Shown here piece by piece: positions 28,773 to 36,832 of a stretch of 64,000 nucleotides of DNA (position 1 is the stretch's first letter; every line of letters begins with the position of its first letter). Origin of the DNA: Aurantiacibacter gangjinensis (GTDB lineage Bacteria > Pseudomonadota > Alphaproteobacteria > Sphingomonadales > Sphingomonadaceae); contig NZ_CP018097.1 of the NCBI RefSeq assembly GCF_001886695.1, forward strand, positions 806,001 to 870,000, in the 5' to 3' direction. The notes beneath the pieces were generated by a model, which searched no databases, had not been told where the DNA came from, and was given only the letters and a program-made list of their open reading frames with translations. A program made the position numbers and the translations under genes.

Positions 28773-29587
28773 GAAGAGCTCGTGGGGTAGCGGGTCAGCA
28801 GGTCGTTGCCGGGCAGGAAGGGCTCGCCCTGGAAGTTTACCGCATTGCCGAACCGGGCCGCGCAAGTCGCCACGGTATGATCGCAACCCTCGCGCACATA
28901 AGCGCGGGTGCCTGGTTGTATGTCACCGGAAATGGGCATTTCGAGCACGAGACTGCTCCCATCGAGATCGATGATCCGCGTTCGCCTGCCAGCATGCTGA
29001 CCGTCGATCCACCAGAGGTCGCCATGCAGGCAATCGGAAGCTGTAATGCCGTCGAACAACACGCTGTTGCGCTCGGGATCGACGCTGACCACCGTGGCGA
29101 TGGCGGTGAACATTGCCGGATTGAGCCTGCAATCCGCATCGCAAAAGGATGCGCGGCAGGTCGGACTGGTGCGCGGCACGAAATCTTCTTCCAGCGCCGC
29201 CTTGGCGGAGCGGAGCTCGGCCGAGAACGCATTGTCCTGCGCACTGATATTGCCGAGCGTGCCGGTGAATAGGGTCGCGCGATCCAGCGTTTCCCAGTCG
29301 ACCAGGCCAATCGAGATTCGCGCATCGGCATAGCGCCCTTGCAGCAGGTCGTCCTCCGTGATGCTGTCATGCGACAGCACGCCATCGACCTCCACCGTGT
29401 CGCGCTCCAGCTGCGCCGTGCGGCGGATAGCCGAAGGCAGCATGCCCGGGGCTGAGAGGTGCGTGATATCGTCGAACACCAGAGCCCGGTCATGACTGGT
29501 GAAAGCGAGCATGGCGCCATCCTTGCGGATGATCCGCCAGAAGGTGGCCACCCCTTCCAGCTCGCGCGCGAAGAAGGTGTGGCTCAT
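28769..29587 (-). CDS. GTA hub protein (gp13, DUF2163)
   Basis: 272 residues, the baseplate hub of GTA particles. Recognised by the N-terminal FFARELEGVATFWRIIRKDG, the Cys-containing RTSPTCRASFCDADCRLN and the C-terminal CDHTVATCAARFGNAVNFQG, all diagnostic of DUF2163/phage_BR0599-type proteins. The four-Cys pattern may bind an iron-sulfur cluster or zinc, as reported for the Rhodobacter hub. Overlaps gp12 and gp14 by four bases each, so translation is coupled. Confidence 0.9.
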   Translation of the reverse strand: MSHTFFARELEGVATFWRIIRKDGAMLAFTSHDRALVFDDITHLSAPGMLPSAIRRTAQLERDTVEVDGVLSHDSITEDDLLQGRYADARISIGLVDWETLDRATLFTGTLGNISAQDNAFSAELRSAKAALEEDFVPRTSPTCRASFCDADCRLNPAMFTAIATVVSVDPERNSVLFDGITASDCLHGDLWWIDGQHAGRRTRIIDLDGSSLVLEMPISGDIQPGTRAYVREGCDHTVATCAARFGNAVNFQGEPFLPGNDLLTRYPTSSS

Positions 29588-31905
29588 ACGTCCTCGCGGA
29601 TTTCGATCAGCGGAACGGAGGGCGCATCGCCCGCAGCGAAGGTTGCGCCGCTGATGTCTAGCCGATCCTGCGCAAAGCGGACGGGAACGTCGAAGAGGAA
29701 ACCGGCGCGCACTTCCGCGCCATCGGCCGGCGCGTAGGTGAAGACGATCCGGCCGCCATCGCGCAGCGTCCAGGCGGTATTCGCGACACCGTCGACGCTG
29801 ACGACGATGGTGTCGGCGCGGGGACGGGTGATGGGCCGCACCTGCGGATCGTCAGCCGGTCCATAGCTCTTGGCCAGCTGGTATGTTGCTGCCAACCCGT
29901 CGCCAATGCCGATCAGCTGGTCGGTCGCGGTGGGCGAACCGGTCAGCCCGTTAGAGCTATGATCGAAGGGATCGGCAAGGCGGAAGCCCCGGGCCGGGCC
30001 GCGCCGGGCACGGAAGAACTCCAGCAGCACGCCCAGCTCTGCCTGCGAACGAATGCCCGGGCCAACGTCGTAATTCATCCGCGCATCGCTCCACTGGCTG
30101 TTGCGCCGCTCATGGCCGGATGCGGTTAGCGAGATTGCGGTCGAAAATTCTGGGCTTGCAGAGGCATCGCGGCCCAACGCCAGCGGGTAGAGCACATCGT
30201 CGAATGATTGCACCAGGTCCTCCTTGGGAATGGGGGGAAGGCGGACATATCCATCGCGCAGGACTTGCGGGAACGCCCAGACGAATTGCCGCTCCACGCC
30301 GCGCTCGATGGCCTCGTCCACACCTGCATCGATATGCCGCCAATAGTCAGATGCATCTTCCGGCAGCAGCACGAATCCGGAAAGGTAGTCCTGCAGTTCC
30401 AGCGGGTAGGACAGGCGCTGCTGCACGGTGTCATACGCGCGCAGTCGCAAGGCCTCTGCACCAACCGTCAGCCAGTCGTAATCTTCTAGTTGAAGCCTGT
30501 CATAGGCGGGGTATGCCCAGCCTGTCGGCATATTTGCGCGACGCAATTCGGGCCATTTCGAATCTAGGACGGTGGGCGTGAAAACGAGCAGATACACTTC
30601 GGCATTGCCGCCAGCTGCTCTGCGAACCGCATCGCGAAGGCGTCTGGTCGTCAGGGCAAGGATGCTGCCGCACCAGTTCAGATGCTTGATCTGTTCGAAC
30701 GTAAGCGGCTCGGAAAGGTCGGGAATATCCGGTGAATTCGGCAGTGAGGCGAGCACGTTGTCATCGTAAAGGCACGGCCTTCCATCGGCCATGACCCACC
30801 ACCATGGCTCACCGATCTGGAACTTCACGGGCAGTCCGGCCGCCATGGTCAGGCTCACAAAGGCTTCCGCGATATTATCGAGGAAGAAGCGGACCGCATT
30901 GGAATATGGCGAAAGCAGCGTGGATGGTGGGCTCCAGCCGGTGAGAGCGACGTCGCCATTGAAGGCGCGTTGGCTCCAGCTTAGCGGCGAGTGCTCGGCA
31001 AGCAATTCGAAGGAAAGCGAGACAATCGGCTCGAAACCGTATTCTGCACAGCGCGCGAAATAATCCGTGTGCCAAGCGGTGCACGGCGTATTGAGCTCTG
31101 CATTTCCCGTAACCTGCAGATTGCCGCCATCCCGGACCAGCCGGTAATAATGGCTCATGCCGACATAGTGGACCAGCGCATCGCGGTAGCCGAGATGCAG
31201 GCATTGGCGCAGCATGCGCGCAGGCGTCAGGTTGTAGCTGTCGTCATAGGCAGTGCACATGCCGAGACCGTGCGGTGGCAGCAGTGCATCGCCGATGGTC
31301 AGCATGGACCGGTCGCCATCGCAATGGATGTCGCTAAGCTCGACCCACCCGGTCGCCGATTGCGGCAGGAGGCCGGTCGCGGCGGGATCGTAGCCCGGCG
31401 CGACCAGCGAGATGAACATGCGGTCGATATCCGCCGGGTCCACAGCTGCGCCATCGGCCATCCAGCCTTCCTGCAGCTGCGAAAAGGGCAGCGTCACCAC
31501 GGCATCGGTCGGCGTGCCGACGGCGTAGTTCCACAGCCGGACATACCATGTGCGCGCATTGCCGCCCGCGTCGCGGCCCTCCAAGGTCAGCGTAGGCCCG
31601 TGAACGGCATCGAGCGGCAGGACACCGTCCGATTGCCAGCGAAAGCGCAGCGTGGTGAGGGCGAAATTGCGGTCCGTATCGTAGGACAGCAGCGGATGGT
31701 CGAAGCGATCCTCGCTTTCCCAGATCAGGCCGACGAGACCATTGCCCAGATGCAGTTCGCAATCCACGCGCAGCGCATCGGGCGCCGTGGTGACGACGCT
31801 CGCCATATCGCCGCGCGGGAAATCGACGGTCCAATAGCGCGCATCGAAACGCTGGATGACATCGGTGGTCTGACCTTCGCGCTCCCGCGCAAGCCAATAG
31901 GCCAT
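29584..31905 (-). CDS. GTA distal tail protein (gp12, DUF2460) fused to an N-terminal TIM-barrel-like module
   Basis: 773 residues. The last 210 or so (from about 565: PLALGRDASASPEFSTAISL, GHERRNSQWSDARMNYDVGP, LLEFFRARRGPARGFRLADP) are the DUF2460 distal tail protein, which alone makes up Rhodobacter gp12. The first 560 residues are extra: about 1-200 look like a beta-sandwich sugar-binding domain (ends GWVELSDIHCDGD), and about 210-555 look like a glycoside-hydrolase-type barrel with EPIVSLSFELLAEHSP (Glu300), VKFQIGEPWWWV (Glu366, in a place like the GH-A acid/base Glu) and RQFVWAFPQVL. Enzymatic activity is inference; the domain may only bind. Confidence 0.82.
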   Translation of the reverse strand: MAYWLAREREGQTTDVIQRFDARYWTVDFPRGDMASVVTTAPDALRVDCELHLGNGLVGLIWESEDRFDHPLLSYDTDRNFALTTLRFRWQSDGVLPLDAVHGPTLTLEGRDAGGNARTWYVRLWNYAVGTPTDAVVTLPFSQLQEGWMADGAAVDPADIDRMFISLVAPGYDPAATGLLPQSATGWVELSDIHCDGDRSMLTIGDALLPPHGLGMCTAYDDSYNLTPARMLRQCLHLGYRDALVHYVGMSHYYRLVRDGGNLQVTGNAELNTPCTAWHTDYFARCAEYGFEPIVSLSFELLAEHSPLSWSQRAFNGDVALTGWSPPSTLLSPYSNAVRFFLDNIAEAFVSLTMAAGLPVKFQIGEPWWWVMADGRPCLYDDNVLASLPNSPDIPDLSEPLTFEQIKHLNWCGSILALTTRRLRDAVRRAAGGNAEVYLLVFTPTVLDSKWPELRRANMPTGWAYPAYDRLQLEDYDWLTVGAEALRLRAYDTVQQRLSYPLELQDYLSGFVLLPEDASDYWRHIDAGVDEAIERGVERQFVWAFPQVLRDGYVRLPPIPKEDLVQSFDDVLYPLALGRDASASPEFSTAISLTASGHERRNSQWSDARMNYDVGPGIRSQAELGVLLEFFRARRGPARGFRLADPFDHSSNGLTGSPTATDQLIGIGDGLAATYQLAKSYGPADDPQVRPITRPRADTIVVSVDGVANTAWTLRDGGRIVFTYAPADGAEVRAGFLFDVPVRFAQDRLDISGATFAAGDAPSVPLIEIREDV

Positions 31906-31914
31906 GTCCGCCTC

Positions 31915-32508
31915 CTATCCTTCGCGCATCGCCCGCGCGACGGCGCTGGCGACCTGGCGCGAAGAGCGCCTGAGCATGACCGGCGCATCGGTGCCGCGCG
32001 GGGCTGCAAGGTTGATCGAAACGCGTACATCGCGCGCGCTTGCGCCAGGCATGCCGGTTTCCACGCGACCGGAGCTGGTAGGCACGAACAGTTCAGGGCC
32101 GCGCTCGCCGACGATGTAGGCGCTTCCCGGTGCCACCGGCCCGCCGGTTGCGCGGCCGGGCAGGCCGAGAAGCGAGCCGAACAGGCTGCCGAGCATGGAG
32201 CCGAGGCCACCGCCTTGCGCGCCGCCACCACCGCCCGGCGTACCGCCGAACAGTTGCGAGATGCCCGATTGCACCGCCTGTGCGGCGATCTGGTTGAGCG
32301 CGCTGAGCGCGGCTTCCTTCAACTCGTCGAAGCCCAGCTTGCCGCGACGGATCGCCGAGAGCAGGCTGCGTTCGAGCACATCGCCTGCGCGCGTAAATCC
32401 GCCGAGCAGCGAATTGTCGAGCGTGGCGCGCATGCCTTCGACATCGGCGCGAAAACCGCTGGTGCTGGCGCGAATATCGACCATCAGCGTATCGATCGTC
32501 TCATCCAT
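31915..32508 (-). CDS. GTA tape measure protein (gp11)
   Basis: 197 residues. N-terminal helical part (MVDIRASTSGFRADVEGMRA, LLSAIRRGKLGFDELKEAAL), a Gly-rich hydrophobic centre (about 85-115) and a C-terminal domain with APGSAYIVGERGPELFVP, the usual end of small tape measure proteins. The short length fits the short GTA tail and is near the 219 residues of Rhodobacter gp11; it is far too short for a typical siphophage. Overlaps the chaperone gene upstream. Confidence 0.85.
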   Translation of the reverse strand: MDETIDTLMVDIRASTSGFRADVEGMRATLDNSLLGGFTRAGDVLERSLLSAIRRGKLGFDELKEAALSALNQIAAQAVQSGISQLFGGTPGGGGGAQGGGLGSMLGSLFGSLLGLPGRATGGPVAPGSAYIVGERGPELFVPTSSGRVETGMPGASARDVRVSINLAAPRGTDAPVMLRRSSRQVASAVARAMREG

Positions 32509-32695
32509 CGGGGTTGTCCTTCATCAATTGTGCGATCTGGTCGCGCGTCACCGTGGCCGGTTCGCCGCCGGGCGAGGCGAGGATGGCTGCGATCTCCGCA
32601 GGCGTGCTTCGCCAGAACCAGTCGGGCGGCCAGCCGAGCAGCCGGCCTACCGCTCCTGCCAATTGCGCTGCATTGTCGGCGAAAAGCTGCGTCAC
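32501..32695 (-). CDS. GTA tail assembly chaperone (TAC)
   Basis: 64 residues with LGWPPDWFWRSTPAEIAAIL, the usual signature of the small phage tail assembly chaperone that follows gp10. It overlaps gp10 by four and gp11 by eight bases. The pair probably keeps the tape measure unfolded during tail assembly. No slippery frameshift site is needed because the frames are separate with their own starts. Confidence 0.82.
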   Translation of the reverse strand: MTQLFADNAAQLAGAVGRLLGWPPDWFWRSTPAEIAAILASPGGEPATVTRDQIAQLMKDNPDG

Positions 32696-33012
32696 GCGCT
32701 GCCTTGCAGGATCTGCTTCAGCAGCGTGCGGAGCGGCTTGGCCGCTTCGGCAAGGCCCATGGCGAGCACGGCTTCGCCCACTGCTTCACGCGAGATTGCC
32801 TGCGCCGGATCGCAGCAATGCCAGAACAGCGTGGCGATCTCGGACAGGCGCAGCTGTCCTTCGCTCGCCCGCTCGACCATAGCGAAAAGCGGCCCGAGCT
32901 CCTCTTCTGCGGCGACGAGCGCGGTGAAAGTCGGGCGCAGGGTAACGGCGCATCCAGCGACGTCCAGCCTCGCTTCGCCGCGCTCAGGATTGGCAGGCGC
33001 GGTCGGGCTCAT
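32692..33012 (-). CDS. GTA gp10-family tail assembly protein
   Basis: 106 residues with GEARLDVAGCAVTLRPTFTA and LIATLFWHC-type helical segments of the gene transfer agent gp10 family (tail-chaperone-like). It lies between the major tail protein and TAC, overlapping both by four bases. Its order and length match other alphaproteobacterial GTA clusters. Confidence 0.85.
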   Translation of the reverse strand: MSPTAPANPERGEARLDVAGCAVTLRPTFTALVAAEEELGPLFAMVERASEGQLRLSEIATLFWHCCDPAQAISREAVGEAVLAMGLAEAAKPLRTLLKQILQGSA

Positions 33013-33416
33013 ACGGCCACCACCGCGCCGCTGCTTTCCAGCTGCAGCGTGTAATTGCGCTCGCCGTTGAAGTCGCCCGCATAGTCAAGCCGCTGCACGA
33101 GGAAGCGACCGCGCAATCGCTCGCCGCCTTCGAAGGAGAGTTCGTAATCCTCGATCGTCCCGGCCAGCGCATGGGCGCGGATCGAGGCTTCGGCGGTGCT
33201 GCCTAGGAAGATACCGGCGGCACTGACCGAAACCGATCGCGTTCCCGCGCCGGACAGCAGGTCTCGCCAGCCGCCCGACTCCTTGTGCGTCACAACCACG
33301 GCATCGCCGTTGATCGACATCTGCGTGGTGCGCAGTCCGGCGACGGTTTCGTAAGCGGGCGGCTGCGCGCCGTCGCCGATCTTGAGAAGGAAGGCACTGC
33401 CTTTCTGAGCGGTCAT
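33009..33416 (-). CDS. GTA major tail protein (gp9)
   Basis: 135 residues, beginning MTAQKGSAFLLKIGDGA with MSINGDAVVVTHKESGGWRD and the C-terminal FLVQRLDYAGDFNGERNYTL, the TP901-1-type major tail protein that stacks to form the tube. Lies 21 bases after gp8. The length matches Rhodobacter gp9. Confidence 0.9.
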   Translation of the reverse strand: MTAQKGSAFLLKIGDGAQPPAYETVAGLRTTQMSINGDAVVVTHKESGGWRDLLSGAGTRSVSVSAAGIFLGSTAEASIRAHALAGTIEDYELSFEGGERLRGRFLVQRLDYAGDFNGERNYTLQLESSGAVVAV

Positions 33417-33437
33417 GGATGGTTCTCCGTTCGGGTG

Positions 33438-33830
33438 TCAGGTTTCGAGAATTCGGAAACGGTATTCGAGCAGAACGGCGCGGATATTGCGTTCGCGCTG
33501 CTCGGCGCGGGCGCGCAGAAAGGTGATGCTGGCAATGGCAAAGCCGCTTTGGGCGGCAGTCATCGTCTCGATGCGCTCTTCCACCTGGCTGGCAATTGCG
33601 GCGGTCTCGCCGGAAGCATCGCCGCGCGTCTGCAGTTCGAGCGCGACGCGCACCTCGCGGCCGCGGCGATCCTTGGTGCTCCAGTCGACGCTGGCGCTGG
33701 CGGCGATGCCCAGCCACGGAATGCTGGCGCGCGATGGCGCTTCTTCGGTGATGTCGTTGAGCGCGTCGGACAGGACCGGATCGCCGGCCAGCCATTGGAC
33801 AAGCGCAATGCGAAGCTGTGTTTCCATCAT
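33438..33830 (-). CDS. GTA tail completion protein (gp8, DUF3168)
   Basis: 130 residues with ALVQWLAGDPVLSDALND, IASQVEERIETM and FLRARAEQRERNIRAVLLEYRF of DUF3168, which joins head and tail. Starts at the ATG in ATGATGG overlapping the stop of the 54-residue ORF upstream. Confidence 0.86.
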   Translation of the reverse strand: MMETQLRIALVQWLAGDPVLSDALNDITEEAPSRASIPWLGIAASASVDWSTKDRRGREVRVALELQTRGDASGETAAIASQVEERIETMTAAQSGFAIASITFLRARAEQRERNIRAVLLEYRFRILET

Positions 33831-33991
33831 CGCTCTCCTTCGGTGAAATCCGGCCAGAGCGCGCGCGCATCGCGCCAGCCTTCATGCGAAGCCTTGCGGC
33901 GTCGCGAAGCAGCGCGTTCGGCGACCGCCTCGGCGCGGTCGGAAAGCTTGCGGGCGAGACCGGCAAAGCCGTTCATTCGCGCGCCGATCAT
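33827..33991 (-). CDS. 54-residue basic protein in the gp7 position
   Basis: MIGARMNGFAGLARKLSDRA followed by a Arg/Ala-rich helix (AVAERAASRRRKASHEGW) and WPDFTEGER. Its start overlaps the gp6 stop as ATGA and its stop overlaps the gp8 start, a chain that only makes sense if it is translated. Rhodobacter gp7, the head-tail adaptor, is about twice as long; this could be a shrunken gp7 or an unrelated replacement. I recognise no domain. Confidence 0.65.
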   Translation of the reverse strand: MIGARMNGFAGLARKLSDRAEAVAERAASRRRKASHEGWRDARALWPDFTEGER

Positions 33992-34536
33992 GCGAGCCGC
34001 ATTCGGCGCCAGGGACGCCATAGCGCGCTGACGGAGGCGGGCGGTGTGGCCGGCCTGTCGCCGGCATCGCGCTCGCGATAATAATGCGCAGCGAGGCGAA
34101 TGACGCCGTGCCGCATGCCATCTGGAAGCCCGATCCAGCTGGCCGACAAACCCGCATCGAAGCGCACGGCGATGCGGCTCGATGGACAGGTGCGGGTGAG
34201 GCGCACCCTTCCGCACCCGCCTGCCGTGATATCGATCGTGTAGGCTTCGACTGGCAGTGCACTGCGCGTGCCATCCAGGGCGACCGCCTCCACGCCTGTA
34301 ATGGCTATGATCGGCGAGGCACTGAGCGCTTGCCACTCATAGCTGGCGGTCAGCACTTCCTCGCAGCCGGTTTCTAGCGGCATAGTGCCGGTAAAGCCCT
34401 CGCAGGCTTCCAGTGCCGCGCGCAGCAGATCGCCTAGCGACTCGTCATCGCGCGTGGTGGTGATGGCGAGCCAGCTCTTGAGCTCGTCCAAAGCATCGGC
34501 CGCCAGCACGGGCGGCACGACAATAGCCCGCCTCAT
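33988..34536 (-). CDS. GTA head-tail connector protein (gp6)
   Basis: 182 residues with the phage connector pattern ELKSWLAITTTRDDESLGDL, RAALEACEGFTGTM and C-terminal MRHGVIRLAAHYYRERDAGD. It should sit under the portal. The ATG at 34536 is preceded by AAGGAGA. Separated from the capsid gene by a 269-base repeat-containing gap, unusual in an otherwise overlapping operon. Confidence 0.87.
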   Translation of the reverse strand: MRRAIVVPPVLAADALDELKSWLAITTTRDDESLGDLLRAALEACEGFTGTMPLETGCEEVLTASYEWQALSASPIIAITGVEAVALDGTRSALPVEAYTIDITAGGCGRVRLTRTCPSSRIAVRFDAGLSASWIGLPDGMRHGVIRLAAHYYRERDAGDRPATPPASVSALWRPWRRMRLA

Positions 34537-34565
34537 GGCAGTCTCCTTGTTTTCATTTGTTTTTC

Positions 34566-34592
34566 GCACCCGCATCCGCGGGCGCGTCCTCG
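34566..34592 (+). repeat. CATCCG-loop hairpin repeat, copy C (diverged)
   Basis: GCACCCG-CATCCG-CGGGCGC (7-bp stem, one mismatch) followed by GTCCTCG. The same loop and trailing GTCCTCG occur in copies A (34720-34795, opposite strand) and B (56993-57069). The sequence after GTCCTCG is only loosely similar to the conserved body. With copy A it forms a converging pair between gp6 and capsid. Confidence 0.55.
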
Positions 34593-34719
34593 GTGCTGTT
34601 CGCTTCGCATCGCTGCGCGGCACCTGCGGTCGGGCATTCGCCCTCTGTCGGTCGCTGGTCGCGTCCGAGACTTTCGTGAGGTTGCTGGCCCGCTGCGGAG
34701 CACCGTCATGGGAGTGACG

Positions 34720-34795
34720 GCAAGGCCGAACGGCCGCCCGCAGCGGGCGCAGCTTGCTGCGCGTCTAGCGAGGACGATCCGGCGGATGCCGGATC
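34720..34795 (-). repeat. CATCCG-loop hairpin repeat, copy A
   Basis: Read on the minus strand: GATCCGG-CATCCG-CCGGATC, then a body of 57 bases containing GTCCTCGCTAGACGCGCAGC and ending GGCCGTTCGGCCTTGC (itself partly palindromic). Copy B at 56993 has the same body with a single inserted base but a completely different stem with the same loop. It lies in the gap between capsid and gp6 genes of the GTA cluster. Confidence 0.75.
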
Positions 34796-34805
34796 GAAAG
34801 ACAGG

Positions 34806-35972
34806 TCAGGCCTCGATTTTCAGCAGCTTGATCGCGCTCGAATCGAGCACCTGCCCGCCCACGCGCTTGGTCGCGTAGAAGTGGACGAAGGGCTTGTTGG
34901 TGAACGGATCGCGCAGCACCTGCGTCGCGCTGCGTTCGGCGATGATGTAGCCCGCCTTAAAATTGCCGAAGGCGATGGGGAAGGTGCCGCCTGCCACATC
35001 GGGCATGTCTTCCGCCTCGACTACCGGATAGCCCAGCAGGCGATCTGGCTGGCCTTCCACCAGGCCCGGCTGCCACAGGAACGCGCCATCGGTGGTCTTC
35101 AGCTTGCGGACTTCGGACAAGGTCGCCGAGTTCATCACCCAGCTTGCGCCTTGGCGATGGCCGGCTTTCATCGTGTGGACGAGGTCGATCAGCCGGCTTT
35201 CCGGATTGGCGTCGAAGCCATTGGCATCGCCCGATCCGATATATTGCAGGCTGCCGAAGCTGCGCACCGCATCCCCCGCCAGTGAGGTGGGAGAGGAGAG
35301 GAAGCCGAGCGGCTGGTCGTTACCCGTGCCATTCACGAAGGCAGCCCCTTCGGCGCGGGCAAATTCCATCGCGATCTCGCTCGCCAGCCAGCCTTCGAGG
35401 TCGAATGCGGCATCGTCCAGCATGGACTGGCTCGCTGCCGGATTTGCATAGAGCTCGCCCGAAGGCGGAGCGATTTCGGCAAATTCGGGCGTATCGGTTT
35501 CCGGACGCGCAGCCGCTTCGCCGACCCAGCCCGACGCCGTGCCGCCGGTGGTGATGAGCTTACGGTATCCGGCAGAGCCGACCTGCACCACCTGGGCGAG
35601 GCCGCGGATGGGCGAGATTTCCTTCAACTCGCTGGCAATCATCGCGTCGATTTCGCGCGGCACGGCATAGCCGCCATCGGCGGGCGTGGTGGCAGAGATG
35701 GACTTCACCTCGCTCTCGCGGCCACGGCGCAGATAGCCGTCGACAAAGCCTTTCACTTCGGCACTGGGCGCTGTGGATGCACCGCCGATGGCGGGTCGCA
35801 CGGCTGCCATGCCGATCTTGTCGACGCGGGCCTTCACCTCGTCGACGTCCGAGCGCAGCGTAGCGATGGCCGCCTCGGCTTTGTCCTGCCGCGCGACGAT
35901 ATCGAAACTGTCGGAAAGCGACTGGTTGGGCGTGTCCGCCATCACGGTCTGGGTAGGGATCTGGATATCCAT
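34806..35972 (-). CDS. GTA major capsid protein (gp5, HK97 fold)
   Basis: 388 residues. An N-terminal helical scaffolding-like delta region (about 20-75, DSFDIVARQDKAEAAIATLR) precedes the HK97 core: GGYAVPREIDAMIASELKEI, GWVGEAAARPETDTPEFAEI, LDDAAFDLEGWLASEIAMEF, FVNGTGNDQPLGFL, and FGNFKAGYIIAERSATQVLR. ATG at 35972 chosen by RBS and loss of conservation upstream. It is processed, in other GTAs, by the protease encoded next to it. A 120-base nested palindrome separates the two genes. Confidence 0.93.
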   Translation of the reverse strand: MDIQIPTQTVMADTPNQSLSDSFDIVARQDKAEAAIATLRSDVDEVKARVDKIGMAAVRPAIGGASTAPSAEVKGFVDGYLRRGRESEVKSISATTPADGGYAVPREIDAMIASELKEISPIRGLAQVVQVGSAGYRKLITTGGTASGWVGEAAARPETDTPEFAEIAPPSGELYANPAASQSMLDDAAFDLEGWLASEIAMEFARAEGAAFVNGTGNDQPLGFLSSPTSLAGDAVRSFGSLQYIGSGDANGFDANPESRLIDLVHTMKAGHRQGASWVMNSATLSEVRKLKTTDGAFLWQPGLVEGQPDRLLGYPVVEAEDMPDVAGGTFPIAFGNFKAGYIIAERSATQVLRDPFTNKPFVHFYATKRVGGQVLDSSAIKLLKIEA

Positions 35973-36001
35973 AGGGGTCTTACCTTTCTTGGGAGGAAAT
36001 T

Positions 36002-36124
36002 CCTCCCCCGCACGGGGGAGGGGGACCACACGAAGTGTGGTGGAGGGGCACCCTCGAATGAGCGGAGCGGCACCGGTGCCCCTCCACCATCCTGCGGATG
36101 GTCCCCCTCCCCGTTTCGGGGAGG
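36002..36124. repeat. Large nested inverted repeat between protease and capsid genes
   Basis: Left arm 36002-36052 and right arm 36075-36124 are inverted copies about 50 bases long sharing GGAGGGGGACCA and GGTGGAGGGGCACC. Each arm also folds on itself: left CCTCCCC/GGGGAGG and CCACAC-GAAG-(T)GTGTGG type; right CCATCC-TGC-GGATGG and CCTCCCC-GTTTC-GGGGAGG. The inner stems differ between arms (CACAC versus ATCC) yet remain paired. This looks like a structured repeat of the kind often dispersed in sphingomonad genomes. Confidence 0.7.
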
Positions 36125-36125
36125 A

Positions 36126-36527
36126 TCAGGTGAGCAAATGCACCCGTGCGCCGGGTTGCAGGGGATGGGTGACGAGGCTGACTTCGAACAGGTCGACCTC
36201 TCGCAGGACGCGGCCCTGCGGCGTATTTTCGTAACCGCGGGCGCGGTAGCCGAAGCTCAGGCCGTTCACTTCGCGTGCCGCGAGGGCGGCGGCGGCGCGC
36301 GCGTCGGGATTGTCGATCCGAGCGATAACGCGCAGGCCGCGCGTATCCTCTTCGGCCAGTTCGACCGTGCCGATCTGCTGGTCGGGCCGGTGTTGCCAGT
36401 AAAGCGGGATGGGCTGGCGTGATTGCTGGCGCTGCGCCAACGTGCGGGTGAACGCGCCTTTTACGATCGTATCGCGCGCGGCGTCGGCCACATCGAACAG
36501 CGCGGCATAACCGGCAAAGCGGATCAT
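36126..36527 (-). CDS. GTA prohead protease (gp4, HK97/S78 family)
   Basis: 133 residues. IRFAGYAALFDVADAARDTI, PIPLYWQHRPDQQIGTVEL (His of the catalytic site) and NGLSFGYRARGYE with VDLFEVSLVTHPLQPGARV are the S78-family hallmarks. The catalytic Ser is expected in NGLSFGY. Starts at the ATG overlapping the preceding gene by four bases. Confidence 0.88.
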   Translation of the reverse strand: MIRFAGYAALFDVADAARDTIVKGAFTRTLAQRQQSRQPIPLYWQHRPDQQIGTVELAEEDTRGLRVIARIDNPDARAAAALAAREVNGLSFGYRARGYENTPQGRVLREVDLFEVSLVTHPLQPGARVHLLT

Positions 36528-36832
36528 CGCAGCAGTCCCGGCACGCCGAGGCGGACGGCAATACCGATCAGCAGCAGCGCCATCAGCCCGCGCACCGCCC
36601 ATTCGACGGCGGCCTTCCACGCGCTCGCCTTGGCCGCACGCCAGGCGGAGAGCAGGTCGCGCAATTCGTCGAGGTCGGAATGGGCCTTGTCATCATCGAG
36701 GCCGAGCCGGTCGAGCACGCGGTCCGCGCCCAGTTCGCTGGCTTCCTCGACAATGGCGCGCAGCGTCATCAGGTCGGCACCCGTTTCATTGGCCTGCGCC
36801 ATCAGCGCGGCCAGCATGTCCTGGCGGTTCAT
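36524..36832 (-). CDS. Small membrane protein in GTA cluster (DUF6127-like)
   Basis: 102 residues, an acidic helical region (TLRAIVEEASELGADRVLDR, LDDDKAHSDLDELRDLLSAW) followed by a C-terminal membrane helix (AVRGLMALLLIGIAVRLGV, about 79-98). This matches what I recall of DUF6127 proteins found between portal and protease in sphingomonad GTA clusters. Overlaps both neighbours by four bases. It could be a membrane-anchoring factor for assembly. Confidence 0.75.
   Translation of the reverse strand: MNRQDMLAALMAQANETGADLMTLRAIVEEASELGADRVLDRLGLDDDKAHSDLDELRDLLSAWRAAKASAWKAAVEWAVRGLMALLLIGIAVRLGVPGLLR

Noticed and set aside
30991-33054. 687-codon open frame on the plus strand over GTA gp9-gp12
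   Set aside because: It crosses several real genes read on the opposite strand, has mixed composition and no motif. A shadow of coding bias.
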